A stretch of DNA of 64,000 bases, taken from contig CANNFM010000002.1 of assembly GCA_947503835.1 (NCBI GenBank), positions 62,001 to 126,000 of the forward strand, in the 5' to 3' direction. Positions 8,688 through 17,839 of this stretch are shown here, in pieces. Within the stretch, counting starts at the first letter, position 1. Every line of letters begins with the position of its first letter. The translations under genes and the position numbers were made by a program. The notes beneath the pieces were generated by a model. It did no database searches, was not told where the DNA came from, and saw nothing but the letters and a program-made list of their open reading frames with translations. This stretch comes from an uncultured Aquimarina sp. GTDB lineage: Bacteria; Bacteroidota; Bacteroidia; Flavobacteriales; Flavobacteriaceae.

Positions 8688-9851
8688 TTACTTCTTTATC
8701 AACCAATCCATTTTACTAAGGGCATTAATAAAAGTTTGCATCTCAGATTGTGTCCCAATACTTATTCGGGACCATTCGGGATACTTAGATCCCCCTCCAA
8801 AAACTGGTGAAATTCCTGCAGTTTTTAGCGCTTTACGATATCGATCTACATCTTTGACTTTCAACAACATAAAATTAGTTGTACTTGGTAAGTATTCTAT
8901 ACCAAAACTCTGTAATGACTGTTCTACATAGGATCTTACTTCTACATTTTTATTTCGATAATCCACTGTATATTGGTTATCTTCTAAAGCGGTTATCGCC
9001 GCTGCAACACCCAAATTACAGATCAAACCTCCAAAGCTATAATACTCACTATTAATGCGTTCTATAACCTCTGGTAATCCAATGGCGTAGCCCACCCTTA
9101 AACCTGCAAGCCCGTATGCCTTAGAAAATGTTCTAATAATCAATACATTGTACTTTTCTGTTAAAAGTTTGACGGTGTCGGACCTATCCTTAGGATGTAC
9201 CAGGTCAATATAAGCCTCATCAATAGCTATGGTGCAGGTGGATGAAGCTATTTCTTTACAAAAGTTTTCTAGTTCTGAGGCAGACAATACCTTACCTGTA
9301 GGATTGTTGGGGTTACATATATACACTAATTGTGTGTCCTTTGTTATTGCCTTTTTGGTGGCAACTAAATCGATGTCCATCGATTGATTTAATGGAATTT
9401 GTTTGCATTGATGATCAAACACCTTATCAGCGAATCTGCCAGTAACATTAAACGTATACCCTGGCACTATTATGCTATTTTCTTGTTTTCCAAAAGCACG
9501 GGTTAACATACATAAAATCTCAAAAGAACCATGCCCTAAAATCACTTGACTCTTTTCAACTTTATGCTTTTTGGCTATACTTTCTTTAAGCGTATCTGTA
9601 GAGTATTTATGATATGAAGCATATCTATTGGTTCTAGAAAGTTGATTAGAAATGACATCTAATACTTTTTTTGATGGACCATAAGGGTTCTCATTAGAGA
9701 ATAGTCGTATTTTTTCTTCTTCTGATGATGCACTTGATTCTAATCCTGAAAATAAAGTGTTACTATATATTGCCGGCCCCATAATACTTGCAGCGGCAAG
9801 GGTTCCTCCTAACTGTAGAAATTTTCTTCTGTGTACCTCTTGATTCTTCAT
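8688..9851 (-). CDS. Tat-exported class I/II aminotransferase, HisC-like
   Basis: 387 residues. The N-terminus has a twin-arginine signal (HRRKFLQLGGTLAAASIMGP), residues 7-30. The rest is a complete fold type I PLP enzyme: NPYGPS near residue 56, CNPNNPTGK near 180, DEAYIDL near 212 and the PLP lysine in TFSKAYGLAGLRVGYA near 245. Closest in pattern to histidinol-phosphate aminotransferases, but those are cytoplasmic and have no signal. Export folded with its cofactor fits the Tat route. Its likely job is transamination of an amino acid outside the cytoplasm, with substrate unknown. A second start downstream of the Tat signal is not obvious, so the signal is probably real. Confidence 0.8.
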   Translation of the reverse strand: MKNQEVHRRKFLQLGGTLAAASIMGPAIYSNTLFSGLESSASSEEEKIRLFSNENPYGPSKKVLDVISNQLSRTNRYASYHKYSTDTLKESIAKKHKVEKSQVILGHGSFEILCMLTRAFGKQENSIIVPGYTFNVTGRFADKVFDHQCKQIPLNQSMDIDLVATKKAITKDTQLVYICNPNNPTGKVLSASELENFCKEIASSTCTIAIDEAYIDLVHPKDRSDTVKLLTEKYNVLIIRTFSKAYGLAGLRVGYAIGLPEVIERINSEYYSFGGLICNLGVAAAITALEDNQYTVDYRNKNVEVRSYVEQSLQSFGIEYLPSTTNFMLLKVKDVDRYRKALKTAGISPVFGGGSKYPEWSRISIGTQSEMQTFINALSKMDWLIKK

Positions 9852-9937
9852 TAGTATAAAGTTTTACACAAATTTGAAGGTAGTTTTTACCATTTCCTAA
9901 CAGGATCATGATTCTGGCAGACAAAAAGACGAATTCG

Positions 9938-10984
9938 TTATTTGACAGCCGATTGCTTATATTGTATAGCAGTGGTATTGGTTATTTTTTTAAAAGCAGA
10001 ATTAAAAGAAGAGATACTATTAAAACCACTTTCATAAGCAATTGCAGAAATCTTATAATTTTTATATTCGGGAAGCAATAATAGTCTTTTGGCTTCTGTG
10101 ATACGATAACTTGCAATATACTGGGAGTAATTCTCATTCCTAGATTGATTAATAACTTGCGAAAGTTGTTTTGAGGTAATCCCAAGTTTAGTGCTTAATT
10201 TTGCAAGTGTTAGGTCGGGATCTAAAAACAACCTCTCATGATCCATTAAATTATTAAGCTGGTTCAAATATTCTAAGGATTTTTCATTGTTTAATGATGA
10301 CTTCATGTATTTTTCGGTCCTTATTTTGAATATCCAAGGGTTTTTGAGAGCCCAAACCGATAAGAATATAATCACTACAGAAAACAGGAACGCCGTACTT
10401 AAATAAGGCACAATACGTAGGAATACGCCGATCTGCATTAGAGACATAGCCATTGTGAGAACAGAAAAATAGAGTAGCCAATACTTGATTTTTCTTGATT
10501 TGTTTTCAAATTGATCTTCATTTTTATAAAATATCCAATACAAGGTATATATCCCATATATGAATATATGCACCAATAACCCCATAAAAATCACCCGCGA
10601 TAACTGGCTATTATCATTTGGAATCAACCAACAAAAAAGAACAAATAAAACTAGAGGTATATAATGACCATAAACCCTGTTTTTTTGTATTTCGATATCG
10701 GGTTTACATAAATGGGTAACATAAAACCATAGCGAAGGACCAATGGCGAGTAACATACCCAAAAATACATTTCTGACTATTGGATGGATTGGAAAGTAAT
10801 TATAGAACAAAGATTTTCCAATCCTAAGGCTAAACGCGAATAGATATATAGCCAAAAAAACATTAGCTTTTACACGTTGTTCTTTAGTCACTATTAGGAT
10901 AGAAGCAAAAAAGAAGGCCATAATAAAACCAATACTCCCTAATAGTAATTCTATATGCTTAAAAACTTCAGGATCAAGATTCAT
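9938..10984 (-). CDS. membrane-anchored AraC-family regulator
   Basis: 348 residues. The first ~215 residues hold about seven hydrophobic segments (for example LGSIGFIMAFFFASILIVT, LLAIGPSLWFYVT, YWLLYFSVLTMAMSLMQIG) with no large soluble sensor. The last ~105 residues are a double HTH of AraC type: LTLAKLSTKLGITSKQLSQVIN and KISAIAYESGFNSISSFNSAFKK. So it is a polytopic sensor with a cytoplasmic DNA-binding tail, a layout common in Bacteroidota. It is divergent from the aldehyde dehydrogenase gene across 370 bases and is the obvious candidate to control it (inference). Confidence 0.85.
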   Translation of the reverse strand: MNLDPEVFKHIELLLGSIGFIMAFFFASILIVTKEQRVKANVFLAIYLFAFSLRIGKSLFYNYFPIHPIVRNVFLGMLLAIGPSLWFYVTHLCKPDIEIQKNRVYGHYIPLVLFVLFCWLIPNDNSQLSRVIFMGLLVHIFIYGIYTLYWIFYKNEDQFENKSRKIKYWLLYFSVLTMAMSLMQIGVFLRIVPYLSTAFLFSVVIIFLSVWALKNPWIFKIRTEKYMKSSLNNEKSLEYLNQLNNLMDHERLFLDPDLTLAKLSTKLGITSKQLSQVINQSRNENYSQYIASYRITEAKRLLLLPEYKNYKISAIAYESGFNSISSFNSAFKKITNTTAIQYKQSAVK

Positions 10985-11354
10985 AAAACAAAGGAAGCAA
11001 AATTTGATGATTTTATGAATTGAATATGATGTGCTTCATTAGAATTAACATTCATTACAAATAATGTACAAACTAAAAGTAGGACAAATTGTTATCAATT
11101 TATAACCTAATCCAAATTAGTTCACTAGGGAAAGATAATCGTTTTAACAAAAAAAAGTCTCAATTCATCATTTAAAGTTTATAACAATCAATTTGCAAAA
11201 AAATCACGAGAAATTAACATGGGCCTATCTTATAATTCGATCAAAATAATGTATATTTAAACATAGATCCCTTCTTGTCAAGAAGTTACATTTTTTGACA
11301 AAACGTACACACATTTTATCACTTACTTAAAACAAACTTAAATCCTTAATTACT
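10985..11354 (+). promoter_or_regulatory. 370-base divergent control region of araC-type gene and aldehyde dehydrogenase
   Basis: No ORF here. Visible elements: three ACAAA direct repeats between about 11049 and 11095, a near-consensus -7 box TATATTTA at 11252-11259, and a 15-base palindrome CTTCTTGTCAAGAAG at 11271-11285 just downstream of that box. A palindrome over the likely start site would suit a repressor or activator. AraC-type proteins more often use direct repeats, so the ACAAA repeats are also candidates. Confidence 0.35.
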
Positions 11355-12878
11355 ATGAGTATCGCTCAACCCACCCCGAAAGGCAAGGAAAAAAGACCTA
11401 GCTTTAAAGACCAATATGACAACTATATTGGCGGAAAATGGACCAAACCCGTAAAAGGGGAGTATTTTGATAATATCTCACCGGTTGACGGAACCAGTTT
11501 TACCAAAATTGCTCGTTCTACAGCTGAAGATATTGAACTTGCCATAGATGCAGCATGGGCTGCCGCACCAGAATGGAATAACTCATCGGCTACTTTTCGT
11601 AGTAACTGTCTCTTAAAAATTGCAAATGTAATCGAAGAAAACCTTGAGGCATTAGCCCGTGCCGAAACTTGGGATAATGGAAAAGCAATACGCGAAACCT
11701 TGGCAGCCGATCTTCCGTTAGCTATTGATCACTTTCGATATTTTGCAGGTGTAATTCGTGCTGAAGAAGGATCTGTTAGTGAACTAGACTCAGATACTGT
11801 ATCCTTAAATTTACAAGAACCATTAGGGGTTGTGGGTCAGATCATCCCATGGAATTTCCCTATACTAATGGCAACCTGGAAAGTTGCTCCCGCTCTGGCT
11901 GCTGGAAATTGTGTAGTACTTAAACCAGCAGAACAGACTCCCGTTGGTATTATGATTTTAATGGAACTTATAGAAGGCATTCTTCCTGAGGGTGTCCTTA
12001 ATGTGGTGAATGGTTTTGGAGCCGAAGCTGGTAAACCTCTAGCATCAAGTCCAAGAATCAATAAAGTTGCATTTACCGGTGAAACAACTACAGGGCAGCT
12101 AATTATGCAATATGCATCGAAGAATATTACGCCTGTTACTCTAGAATTAGGAGGAAAATCTCCAAATATTTTCTTCGAGAGTATTATGGATGCCGATGAT
12201 GAATTCTTTGATAAAGCTATAGAAGGTGCCGTAATGTTTGCTCTAAATCAAGGAGAAGTATGCACCTGCCCATCAAGAATATTAATACAAGAAAGTATTT
12301 ATGATGAGTTTATCGAACGAGTTATTGAACGTACAGAAGCCATCAAACTTGGACATCCTTTGGACCCAGAAACGATGATGGGTGCACAAGCATCTAATGA
12401 TCAATTTGAAAAGGTTCTCAACTACATAAATATAGGAAAAGATGAAGGTTGCGAGGTATTAACAGGAGGTGAAGAAGCCTTTGTTGAAGGACTAGAAAAT
12501 GGATATTATGTTAAACCCACTTTATTAAAGGGTAATAATAAAATGCGTGTTTTCCAAGAGGAAATCTTTGGCCCTGTGGCTTGTGTAACCACGTTTAAAG
12601 ATGAAGCAGAAGCTATTGAAATTGCCAATGACACTTTATACGGACTCGGTGCAGGTGTATGGACTCGTGATACACATCAGGCATATCAAATCTCTAGAGC
12701 AGTACAAGCGGGCCGTGTTTGGGTAAATTGCTACCATCACTATCCTGCCCATGCTCCTTTTGGAGGATATAAAAAATCTGGAATTGGTAGAGAAAATCAT
12801 AAAATGATGCTTAATCATTATCGCCAAACCAAAAACATGTTGATCTCATATGATAAAAATGCAATGGGATTCTTTTAA
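11355..12878 (+). CDS. NAD(P)-dependent aldehyde dehydrogenase, ExaC/AldB type
   Basis: 507 residues, full length. Catalytic Glu264 (TLELGGKSP) and Cys303 in [11 protein letters not shown], the signature of the ExaC/AldB acetaldehyde dehydrogenase group; the PWNFP substrate/cofactor motif is also present. It oxidises a short-chain aldehyde, probably acetaldehyde from alcohol breakdown, to the acid. Followed 9 bases later by a DUF779 gene, a pairing seen in many bacteria with this dehydrogenase type. Control by the divergent AraC protein is likely. The ATG at 11355 gives a normal N-terminus for the group. Confidence 0.93.
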   Translation: MSIAQPTPKGKEKRPSFKDQYDNYIGGKWTKPVKGEYFDNISPVDGTSFTKIARSTAEDIELAIDAAWAAAPEWNNSSATFRSNCLLKIANVIEENLEALARAETWDNGKAIRETLAADLPLAIDHFRYFAGVIRAEEGSVSELDSDTVSLNLQEPLGVVGQIIPWNFPILMATWKVAPALAAGNCVVLKPAEQTPVGIMILMELIEGILPEGVLNVVNGFGAEAGKPLASSPRINKVAFTGETTTGQLIMQYASKNITPVTLELGGKSPNIFFESIMDADDEFFDKAIEGAVMFALNQGEVCTCPSRILIQESIYDEFIERVIERTEAIKLGHPLDPETMMGAQASNDQFEKVLNYINIGKDEGCEVLTGGEEAFVEGLENGYYVKPTLLKGNNKMRVFQEEIFGPVACVTTFKDEAEAIEIANDTLYGLGAGVWTRDTHQAYQISRAVQAGRVWVNCYHHYPAHAPFGGYKKSGIGRENHKMMLNHYRQTKNMLISYDKNAMGFF

Positions 12879-12887
12879 GGTGTAATT

Positions 12888-13265
12888 ATGATAGAACGGG
12901 TTAAAATAACAGATTCGGCTATAGCCGTAATCGAAACCCTTAAAAAAGAACACGGGGAGTTGATGTTTCATCAAAGTGGTGGTTGCTGTGATGGCTCCTC
13001 CCCGATGTGCTTTGAAAAAGGTGAATTAATGATTAATGAAACCGATGTATGGCTAGGAAAAATTCATGGGTGTAATTTCTATATGTCAAGCGACCAATTC
13101 GAATATTGGAAACATACGCAATTAACCGTAGATGTGGTAAAAGGCCGTGGAGCTAGTTTTTCTCTTGAAATTCCATTAGGCGTTCGATTTGTCATTCAAT
13201 CCCGCATGTATAAAGAGGATGAAATAAACGAATTAAGCCCTATCTATGTTGGTGAGCATGTCTAA
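12888..13265 (+). CDS. DUF779 family protein, partner of aldehyde dehydrogenase
   Basis: 125 residues. Shows the DUF779 hallmarks: LMFHQSGGCCDGSSPMC with three Cys in the first half, GCNFYMS in the middle and FSLEIPLGVRFVIQSR at the end. The Cys cluster could bind a metal, but this is not established. Genes of this family regularly sit next to ExaC/AldB-type aldehyde dehydrogenases, and here the gap is 9 bases. Its exact role is unknown; a helper in assembly or activity of the dehydrogenase is the usual guess. It ends 9 bases from the stop of the convergent Dph6-like gene. Confidence 0.85.
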   Translation: MIERVKITDSAIAVIETLKKEHGELMFHQSGGCCDGSSPMCFEKGELMINETDVWLGKIHGCNFYMSSDQFEYWKHTQLTVDVVKGRGASFSLEIPLGVRFVIQSRMYKEDEINELSPIYVGEHV

Positions 13266-13274
13266 ACTATAGAA

Positions 13275-14009
13275 CTACGTCGGAATTAAATCACAATACC
13301 AAAAAGAAGTATCCCAATTTGTATTATCATCTTGCTTTTGGGTAAAGCAATTATCATCTTCATCCTTTGATGGTTCATAACCACGAAGTACCTTCTCACC
13401 TATTTCAAATTTAATTGGGTGCTTAAATATCGGTCCGTCAAAAACAAAGGTATGAAACTCACCATTCTCACCACAGGGATCCACATCTGATGGTAATTCA
13501 TCTAGAAACTCCTTATCTATTAGCCTTCCGCAGAAAGTTTCATCAAGATATTTAGCATTTACGCATACCGTTATTGCTTTAAATCCAAGTTCGATGAATT
13601 CTAATAATAATTCTTTAGTATTTTTCTTCCATAGCGGAAAAACACACTCAATTCCTACAGATTTTAACTGATCTTCACGATACTTTCGTAGGTCTTCTAA
13701 AAAGATATCTCCAAAAATACAATGTGTATACCCATCTTCTACCAATTGTAAGACTTGGTGTTTCATTACATCATTATACGAAGACATAGAAACCTGTGCT
13801 GGTAGTTTAACTTTTTCTAAAGGAATCCCTAAGCTATTGGCCTGTAAATCCAGTAATTCTTCTCGCAAACCATGCATAGACACACGCTTATAATCTTGAT
13901 TTACGGTGGTCAATAATTTTGATACCTGAAACTTTTTTTGTTTCAGTATATGATATAAAGCTAGAGAAGAATCCTTACCGCTACTCCAGTTAAAATAGGT
14001 GTTATGCAT
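13275..14009 (-). CDS. Dph6-related ATP pyrophosphatase (ATP_bind_4)
   Basis: 244 residues from the ATG at 14009; a longer frame up to 14126 runs back through aroQ and is unlikely. PP-loop signature FNWSSGKDSSLALYHIL at the N-terminus, then FGDIFLEDLRKYRE and a C-terminal GENGEFHTFVFDGPIF motif typical of the diphthine-ammonia ligase family. Such enzymes adenylate a carboxylate and amidate it in eukaryotes; bacteria lack diphthamide, so the bacterial substrate is unknown. The start overlaps the last 8 bases of aroQ, so the two are translationally coupled. Confidence 0.85.
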   Translation of the reverse strand: MHNTYFNWSSGKDSSLALYHILKQKKFQVSKLLTTVNQDYKRVSMHGLREELLDLQANSLGIPLEKVKLPAQVSMSSYNDVMKHQVLQLVEDGYTHCIFGDIFLEDLRKYREDQLKSVGIECVFPLWKKNTKELLLEFIELGFKAITVCVNAKYLDETFCGRLIDKEFLDELPSDVDPCGENGEFHTFVFDGPIFKHPIKFEIGEKVLRGYEPSKDEDDNCFTQKQDDNTNWDTSFWYCDLIPT

Positions 14010-14430
14010 TATTATCAAGTAAAAAACTTTGTATCGCCAGGATATAACTTTGTAAACCAAAGCCAAGGATAACTCCTTTGGCATTAGGCGAAATATAGGA
14101 TTGGTGTCTAAATTCTTCTCTACCAAAAGTATTAGAAATATGAACTTCTATCACAGGTCTGGATATAGCCTTTATAGCATCTCCAATTCCAATAGAAGTA
14201 TGTGTATAGGCTCCCGCATTAAGAATAATACCATCAAAACCATCATCGGCTTCTTGGATTTTGGTAATAAGTTCTCCTTCTATATTAGACTGAAAATACG
14301 ATAATTCAAGATTGGGAAATTTGGATTGCAATTGAGTAAAAAACTCATCAAATGTTTGATTTCCATATATTCCAGGCTCTCTTTTACCAAGAAGATTTAA
14401 GTTTGGCCCGTTTATGATGATTAGCTTCAT
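14002..14430 (-). CDS. aroQ: 3-dehydroquinate dehydratase, type II
   Basis: 142 residues. All hallmarks of the dodecameric type II enzyme: IINGPNLNLLGKREPGIYG at the N-terminus with the catalytic Arg/Tyr on the lid loop, ILNAGAYTHTSIGIGDAI, and EVHISNTFGREEFRHQSY with the catalytic His. It converts 3-dehydroquinate to 3-dehydroshikimate in the shikimate pathway; aroC of the same pathway lies at 53.3 kb. It follows the outer-membrane barrel gene after 3 bases and overlaps the Dph6-like gene, so it is in the middle of an operon. Divergently, 1.5 kb upstream, lies xerD, a gene order common in flavobacteria. Confidence 0.95.
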   Translation of the reverse strand: MKLIIINGPNLNLLGKREPGIYGNQTFDEFFTQLQSKFPNLELSYFQSNIEGELITKIQEADDGFDGIILNAGAYTHTSIGIGDAIKAISRPVIEVHISNTFGREEFRHQSYISPNAKGVILGFGLQSYILAIQSFLLDNNA

Positions 14431-14433
14431 GTG

Positions 14434-15060
14434 TTATTGTTCTGCTTGTTGTCTTCGATTATTTTTGGTTTTAAATAAATAGCCAACAGATAGTTGAGCA
14501 ATTGAATTATTACTTGAAATATCTGTTACATTGGTATTAATGATATTGCTTAATCCCAAGGTATAATGTAATTGGAAAAACAAACCACTTTCTGCTTTAT
14601 ATCCCGCTCCAAAAACCCAACCAAAGTCAAAGTCATTAAATGTATCAAAAAACTCATCGGGGGTATCATCTCTACCATCTGAAGCATTTGCCAGTGTAGC
14701 AAATCGTGGTCCGGTTTCGAAACTAAAACGAGGAGTAAAATAGTATTTAGCAATAATAGGAAGAGCTAAGTAATTTAAACTAATTTCGTTTTCTACTCCT
14801 GCTTCATCAAATGTATATCCTTGTGCAGAATACAATACCTCGGCCTGAACATAAAAACGTTGTGTTACAGGAAATTCTATCACAGCACCCAGGTGCATGC
14901 GTATTCTTGCATCGGTATTTTCAAGATCACCAGTAACATTAGCGTAGTTAGCTCCAAATTTAAAACCTGCACGAGTATACAATGGATCATCATCCTGTGC
15001 CCGTGCAATATTGGTACATGCTAAAAGTAAAATTACGACAATAAATATATTCTTGTTCAT
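14434..15060 (-). CDS. outer-membrane beta-barrel protein, PorT-like
   Basis: 208 residues with a signal peptide ending ARAQ (residue 22). The mature part alternates hydrophobic and polar residues as in an 8-stranded barrel: FKFGANYANVTGD, AVIEFPVTQRFYVQAEVLYSAQGYT, FSFETGPRF, FGWVFGAGYK, LFFQLHYTLGLSNI, and it ends in a strand plus short tail. This is the outer membrane protein beta-barrel (OMP_b-brl_2, PorT-like) family. It lies 3 bases from aroQ. It is a close paralogue of the next gene (15173-15793): same order of GAxxN, YSxQG, GAGY, YxLGLSNI blocks. The cargo or role is unknown. Confidence 0.85.
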   Translation of the reverse strand: MNKNIFIVVILLLACTNIARAQDDDPLYTRAGFKFGANYANVTGDLENTDARIRMHLGAVIEFPVTQRFYVQAEVLYSAQGYTFDEAGVENEISLNYLALPIIAKYYFTPRFSFETGPRFATLANASDGRDDTPDEFFDTFNDFDFGWVFGAGYKAESGLFFQLHYTLGLSNIINTNVTDISSNNSIAQLSVGYLFKTKNNRRQQAEQ

Positions 15061-15120
15061 ATCTAGATTTTATACGGCTATTCAAAAGTAACTTTATTTT
15101 TTAAAAAATAGTATAAATAA

Positions 15121-15149
15121 AAAAGCATCCTGGGTTTCAGGATGCTTTT
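15121..15149 (-). terminator. Rho-independent terminator between the two barrel genes
   Basis: 12-base stem (15121-15132 with 15138-15149), arm AAAAGCATCCTG, loop GGTTT, T-rich on the minus strand. It lies 24 bases past the stop of the upstream barrel gene, so the two paralogues are separate transcripts. Confidence 0.75.
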
Positions 15150-15172
15150 AAAGTACATTTATGATATATATC

Positions 15173-15793
15173 TTAGAACTTGTATCCTACTGATAATTGA
15201 AGTACAGCGTTTTGATTTTTAACCAAATCTGATCCAAATCCATCATTAATATTTGAAAGACCTAGATTATAGCGTGCATCAAAGAAAAGTCCCATGTCTA
15301 ACTGGTACCCAGCACCAAAATTTAATCCAAAATCAATGGTTTTAATAAGATCATCAATATCAATTTCAGTGCTAAGACCTATTGCATCCGCTTCAGCTTT
15401 AGACGAAACTAAAAACCCAACCTGTGGACCTGCTTGTAAACTAAATCCCTGAGCAACATAATACTTTGCCATTAATGGCACATTGATATAGTCCAATTTT
15501 GTAGTACTTTCAATAGGAATTGCCCCTAAGAAATCATCAAAAGTTATTATATTCAATCCGAATCCTTGAGAAGAGTATACCAGTTCTGGTTGAAAAGCAA
15601 ACTTTTCTGCAATAGGAATTTCTACCACAGCTCCTATGTGAAAGCCTGTTCTACCATCTACATCATCTGTACCGTCTCCGACAATAGTAGTAAAATTCAC
15701 ACCTGCTTTGGCACCAAATCTAATTTTTTCTTCTTGCGCCGTAACTACACTACTAAAAGCAGCTAATACTGCAAATACTAAAAGTTTTTTCAT
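15173..15793 (-). CDS. outer-membrane beta-barrel protein, PorT-like (paralogue)
   Basis: 206 residues; signal peptide ends VVTAQ (about residue 20). Strand-like blocks match those of the neighbour: FGAKAGVNFTTIVGDG, AVVEIPIAEKFAFQPELVYSSQGFG, FSLQAGPQVGF, FGLNFGAGYQ, LFFDARYNLGLSNI, and a C-terminal LQLSVGYKF ending in Phe, the usual outer-membrane assembly signal. It is separated from the neighbour by a terminator, so the pair is a tandem duplication with independent expression. Predicted outer membrane; function unknown. Confidence 0.87.
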   Translation of the reverse strand: MKKLLVFAVLAAFSSVVTAQEEKIRFGAKAGVNFTTIVGDGTDDVDGRTGFHIGAVVEIPIAEKFAFQPELVYSSQGFGLNIITFDDFLGAIPIESTTKLDYINVPLMAKYYVAQGFSLQAGPQVGFLVSSKAEADAIGLSTEIDIDDLIKTIDFGLNFGAGYQLDMGLFFDARYNLGLSNINDGFGSDLVKNQNAVLQLSVGYKF

Positions 15794-15983
15794 TGTTTTT
15801 TGATTTAATAAATTTCGGGAGCAAAACTAGAATTTTTATCCATATAATTACCCTCTCAAATAATTTTAATACACCTGTGAACTATAAATCACTGAAAAAC
15901 AACCCTTAAGATGTGCTGTTTTTATTAGTTAAAATTTTGGTTCTCGAATTTTACAATGGCTTTCTTTTTATATCTTAGTCAAA

Positions 15984-16880
15984 ATGAAATGGAATCACGC
16001 TATTAAGGACTATGCACACTATTTAAAAATTGAAAGAGGGCTTTCTGAAAACTCTATTATAAATTATACATTCGATATAGAACGACTGCTTAAGTTTCTT
16101 GAAACCAATGAACTAAAAAGCGATCCCATTTCTATTGAAACAGATATACTGCAACAATTCATCTTTGAAACTGCAAAACTGGTGAATCCCAGATCACAAT
16201 CAAGAATCATTTCTGGTTTAAAAAGCTTTTTTAATTACCTGGTTTTTGAAGATTATAGAGATACTAATCCTATGGAATTAATAGAATCTCCTAGAATCGG
16301 CCGAAAACTACCTGATACATTATCTGTAGAAGAAATAGACCTGATAATTGGTGAAATTGATTTAGGAAAACCAGAAGGAGAACGTAATCGAGCAATTATT
16401 GAAACTTTGTATGGTTGCGGATTAAGAGTTACCGAAGTTATCGAACTAAAACTATCTAGTCTTTTTTTTGAAGAAGGATTTATAAGCGTTACAGGAAAAG
16501 GAAATAAACAGCGGTTTGTTCCCATTGCAGAAAACACGCAAAAATTCATTAACATTTATAAAAATGAAATACGCAATCACATTGCTGTTCAAAAAGGATT
16601 TGAGGATACTCTATTTTTAAATCGAAGAGGGAAACAGCTAACCAGGGCAATGATTTTTACAATCATAAAACGATTAGTAGAAAAAGCCGGCATACACAAA
16701 CAAGTGAGTCCTCATACCTTTAGACACTCTTTTGCTACCCATTTGTTAGAAAATGGTGCCGATTTAAGAGCCATACAACTTATGTTGGGTCACGAAAGTA
16801 TTACAACCACAGAGATCTATATGCACATAGACCGTAGCCATTTAAGTGAAGTTATTCATAATTTTCATCCAAGAAAGTAA
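15984..16880 (+). CDS. xerD: site-specific tyrosine recombinase XerD
   Basis: 298 residues, the normal length. N-terminal SAM-like core-binding domain (FLETNELKSD, RSQSRIISGLKSFFNYL) and catalytic domain with Arg148 (GCGLRVTEV), Lys in VTGKGNKQRFVP, His244 and Arg247 (HTFRHSFATH), His270 (MLGHESITTTEIY) and nucleophile Tyr279. It resolves chromosome dimers at dif with its partner Xer protein or alone. It is divergent from the barrel gene and only 2 bases upstream of the next gene, so a secreted protein is expressed behind it. It could be named XerC/D-like; the C-terminal motif fits XerD. Confidence 0.92.
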   Translation: MKWNHAIKDYAHYLKIERGLSENSIINYTFDIERLLKFLETNELKSDPISIETDILQQFIFETAKLVNPRSQSRIISGLKSFFNYLVFEDYRDTNPMELIESPRIGRKLPDTLSVEEIDLIIGEIDLGKPEGERNRAIIETLYGCGLRVTEVIELKLSSLFFEEGFISVTGKGNKQRFVPIAENTQKFINIYKNEIRNHIAVQKGFEDTLFLNRRGKQLTRAMIFTIIKRLVEKAGIHKQVSPHTFRHSFATHLLENGADLRAIQLMLGHESITTTEIYMHIDRSHLSEVIHNFHPRK

Positions 16881-16882
16881 AT

Positions 16883-17839
16883 ATGAATAAGAGCAGTTTT
16901 AGGCCATTAATTCTCTATATTATTTTCCTGTACTGTTCTACATTATGTTCGCAAAGACTGCAAGCAGACGGTGGTATCCTTCTTAATGCAGAAATTACTC
17001 TTGGAAATCAAAACCAGTGGTTAAAACTAGGTTTTTTTGGATTTGGCACGCTTAATTATGGTGATATATCCATAGAAAGTGGACTATCATTTGCTTCATA
17101 TCAATTCATAAAACGGCATACAGTAAATATGAGTGGGTTTGCATATTCATATGAGTTTTTTGCTTTAGCAGGAATCGGTAAAAATAGTAATCTGTTAGGC
17201 TCTTCGGTTTCAAATATGAATACATCAATTCTATTTAATCCCAACGGTAAAGGAGGGTTTAATGGACTAGGTTTTGGATTCGGTAAAGACTTTTTACCCA
17301 AAGAACTTGCAACTTACGGCATTAGACGTGGAGCATTGTTATTACGATTTAGCAATGCAAACCATAATATCCACCTTTCATTTCTTAATGATTTTAAAAT
17401 AGGTTGGTTTAATGGCTCAAGAACAGATTATGGGGTAACAGGTTCTCTGGATATTGGATTTTCTAAAATAGAAAACCCGGATACGATATATCAACTTGGA
17501 TTAGGAATAGACCTTTTTACTCCAAGACCAGATTATAGTAGGTCTCCAAGAAATCCAATCAACTCTGATGATAACAGAAAAAATGTATGGTATACTTTGC
17601 CTCCGTTTAAAAGCTTATTTTATGGAAATATGTATACCTACGGGACGTATCAACAAGAACTATATACACTGCATACAAAATTGGGAATGAATAGTAAAAA
17701 AGCAGGTGCATATATACAAAACACACTACATGATGGTATTGGTTTAAACCCTCGTTTTCCATGGCAAGTTGAAGAGAAAGACAAATTATATATAGAAATT
17801 TCGGGAAATGTATTCTTAAAAGAAATTACCAATGATTAG
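16883..17839 (+). CDS. secreted protein resembling polymorphic toxin type 23 domain
   Basis: 318 residues; signal peptide to about residue 22 (YCSTLCSQ). The body is glycine- and aromatic-rich: NGLGFGFGKDF, YGIRRGALLLRFSN, FKIGWFNGSRTDYG, and near the end LGMNSKKAGAYIQNTLHDG. From memory these blocks, above all the NSxxxGxxIQNxxHD-like stretch, resemble proteins annotated as polymorphic toxin type 23 (Ntox23), common in Bacteroidota, but I could not run a profile search. It starts 2 bases after xerD and overlaps the next gene by 8 bases, so it is coupled to the LRR lipoprotein. Alternative: a plain outer-membrane barrel. Confidence 0.5.
   Translation: MNKSSFRPLILYIIFLYCSTLCSQRLQADGGILLNAEITLGNQNQWLKLGFFGFGTLNYGDISIESGLSFASYQFIKRHTVNMSGFAYSYEFFALAGIGKNSNLLGSSVSNMNTSILFNPNGKGGFNGLGFGFGKDFLPKELATYGIRRGALLLRFSNANHNIHLSFLNDFKIGWFNGSRTDYGVTGSLDIGFSKIENPDTIYQLGLGIDLFTPRPDYSRSPRNPINSDDNRKNVWYTLPPFKSLFYGNMYTYGTYQQELYTLHTKLGMNSKKAGAYIQNTLHDGIGLNPRFPWQVEEKDKLYIEISGNVFLKEITND

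Noticed and set aside
14010..14126. N-terminal extension of the Dph6-like protein
   Set aside because: It lies wholly inside aroQ in another frame and precedes the FNWSSGKDS motif by 40 residues, whereas family members begin just before it.
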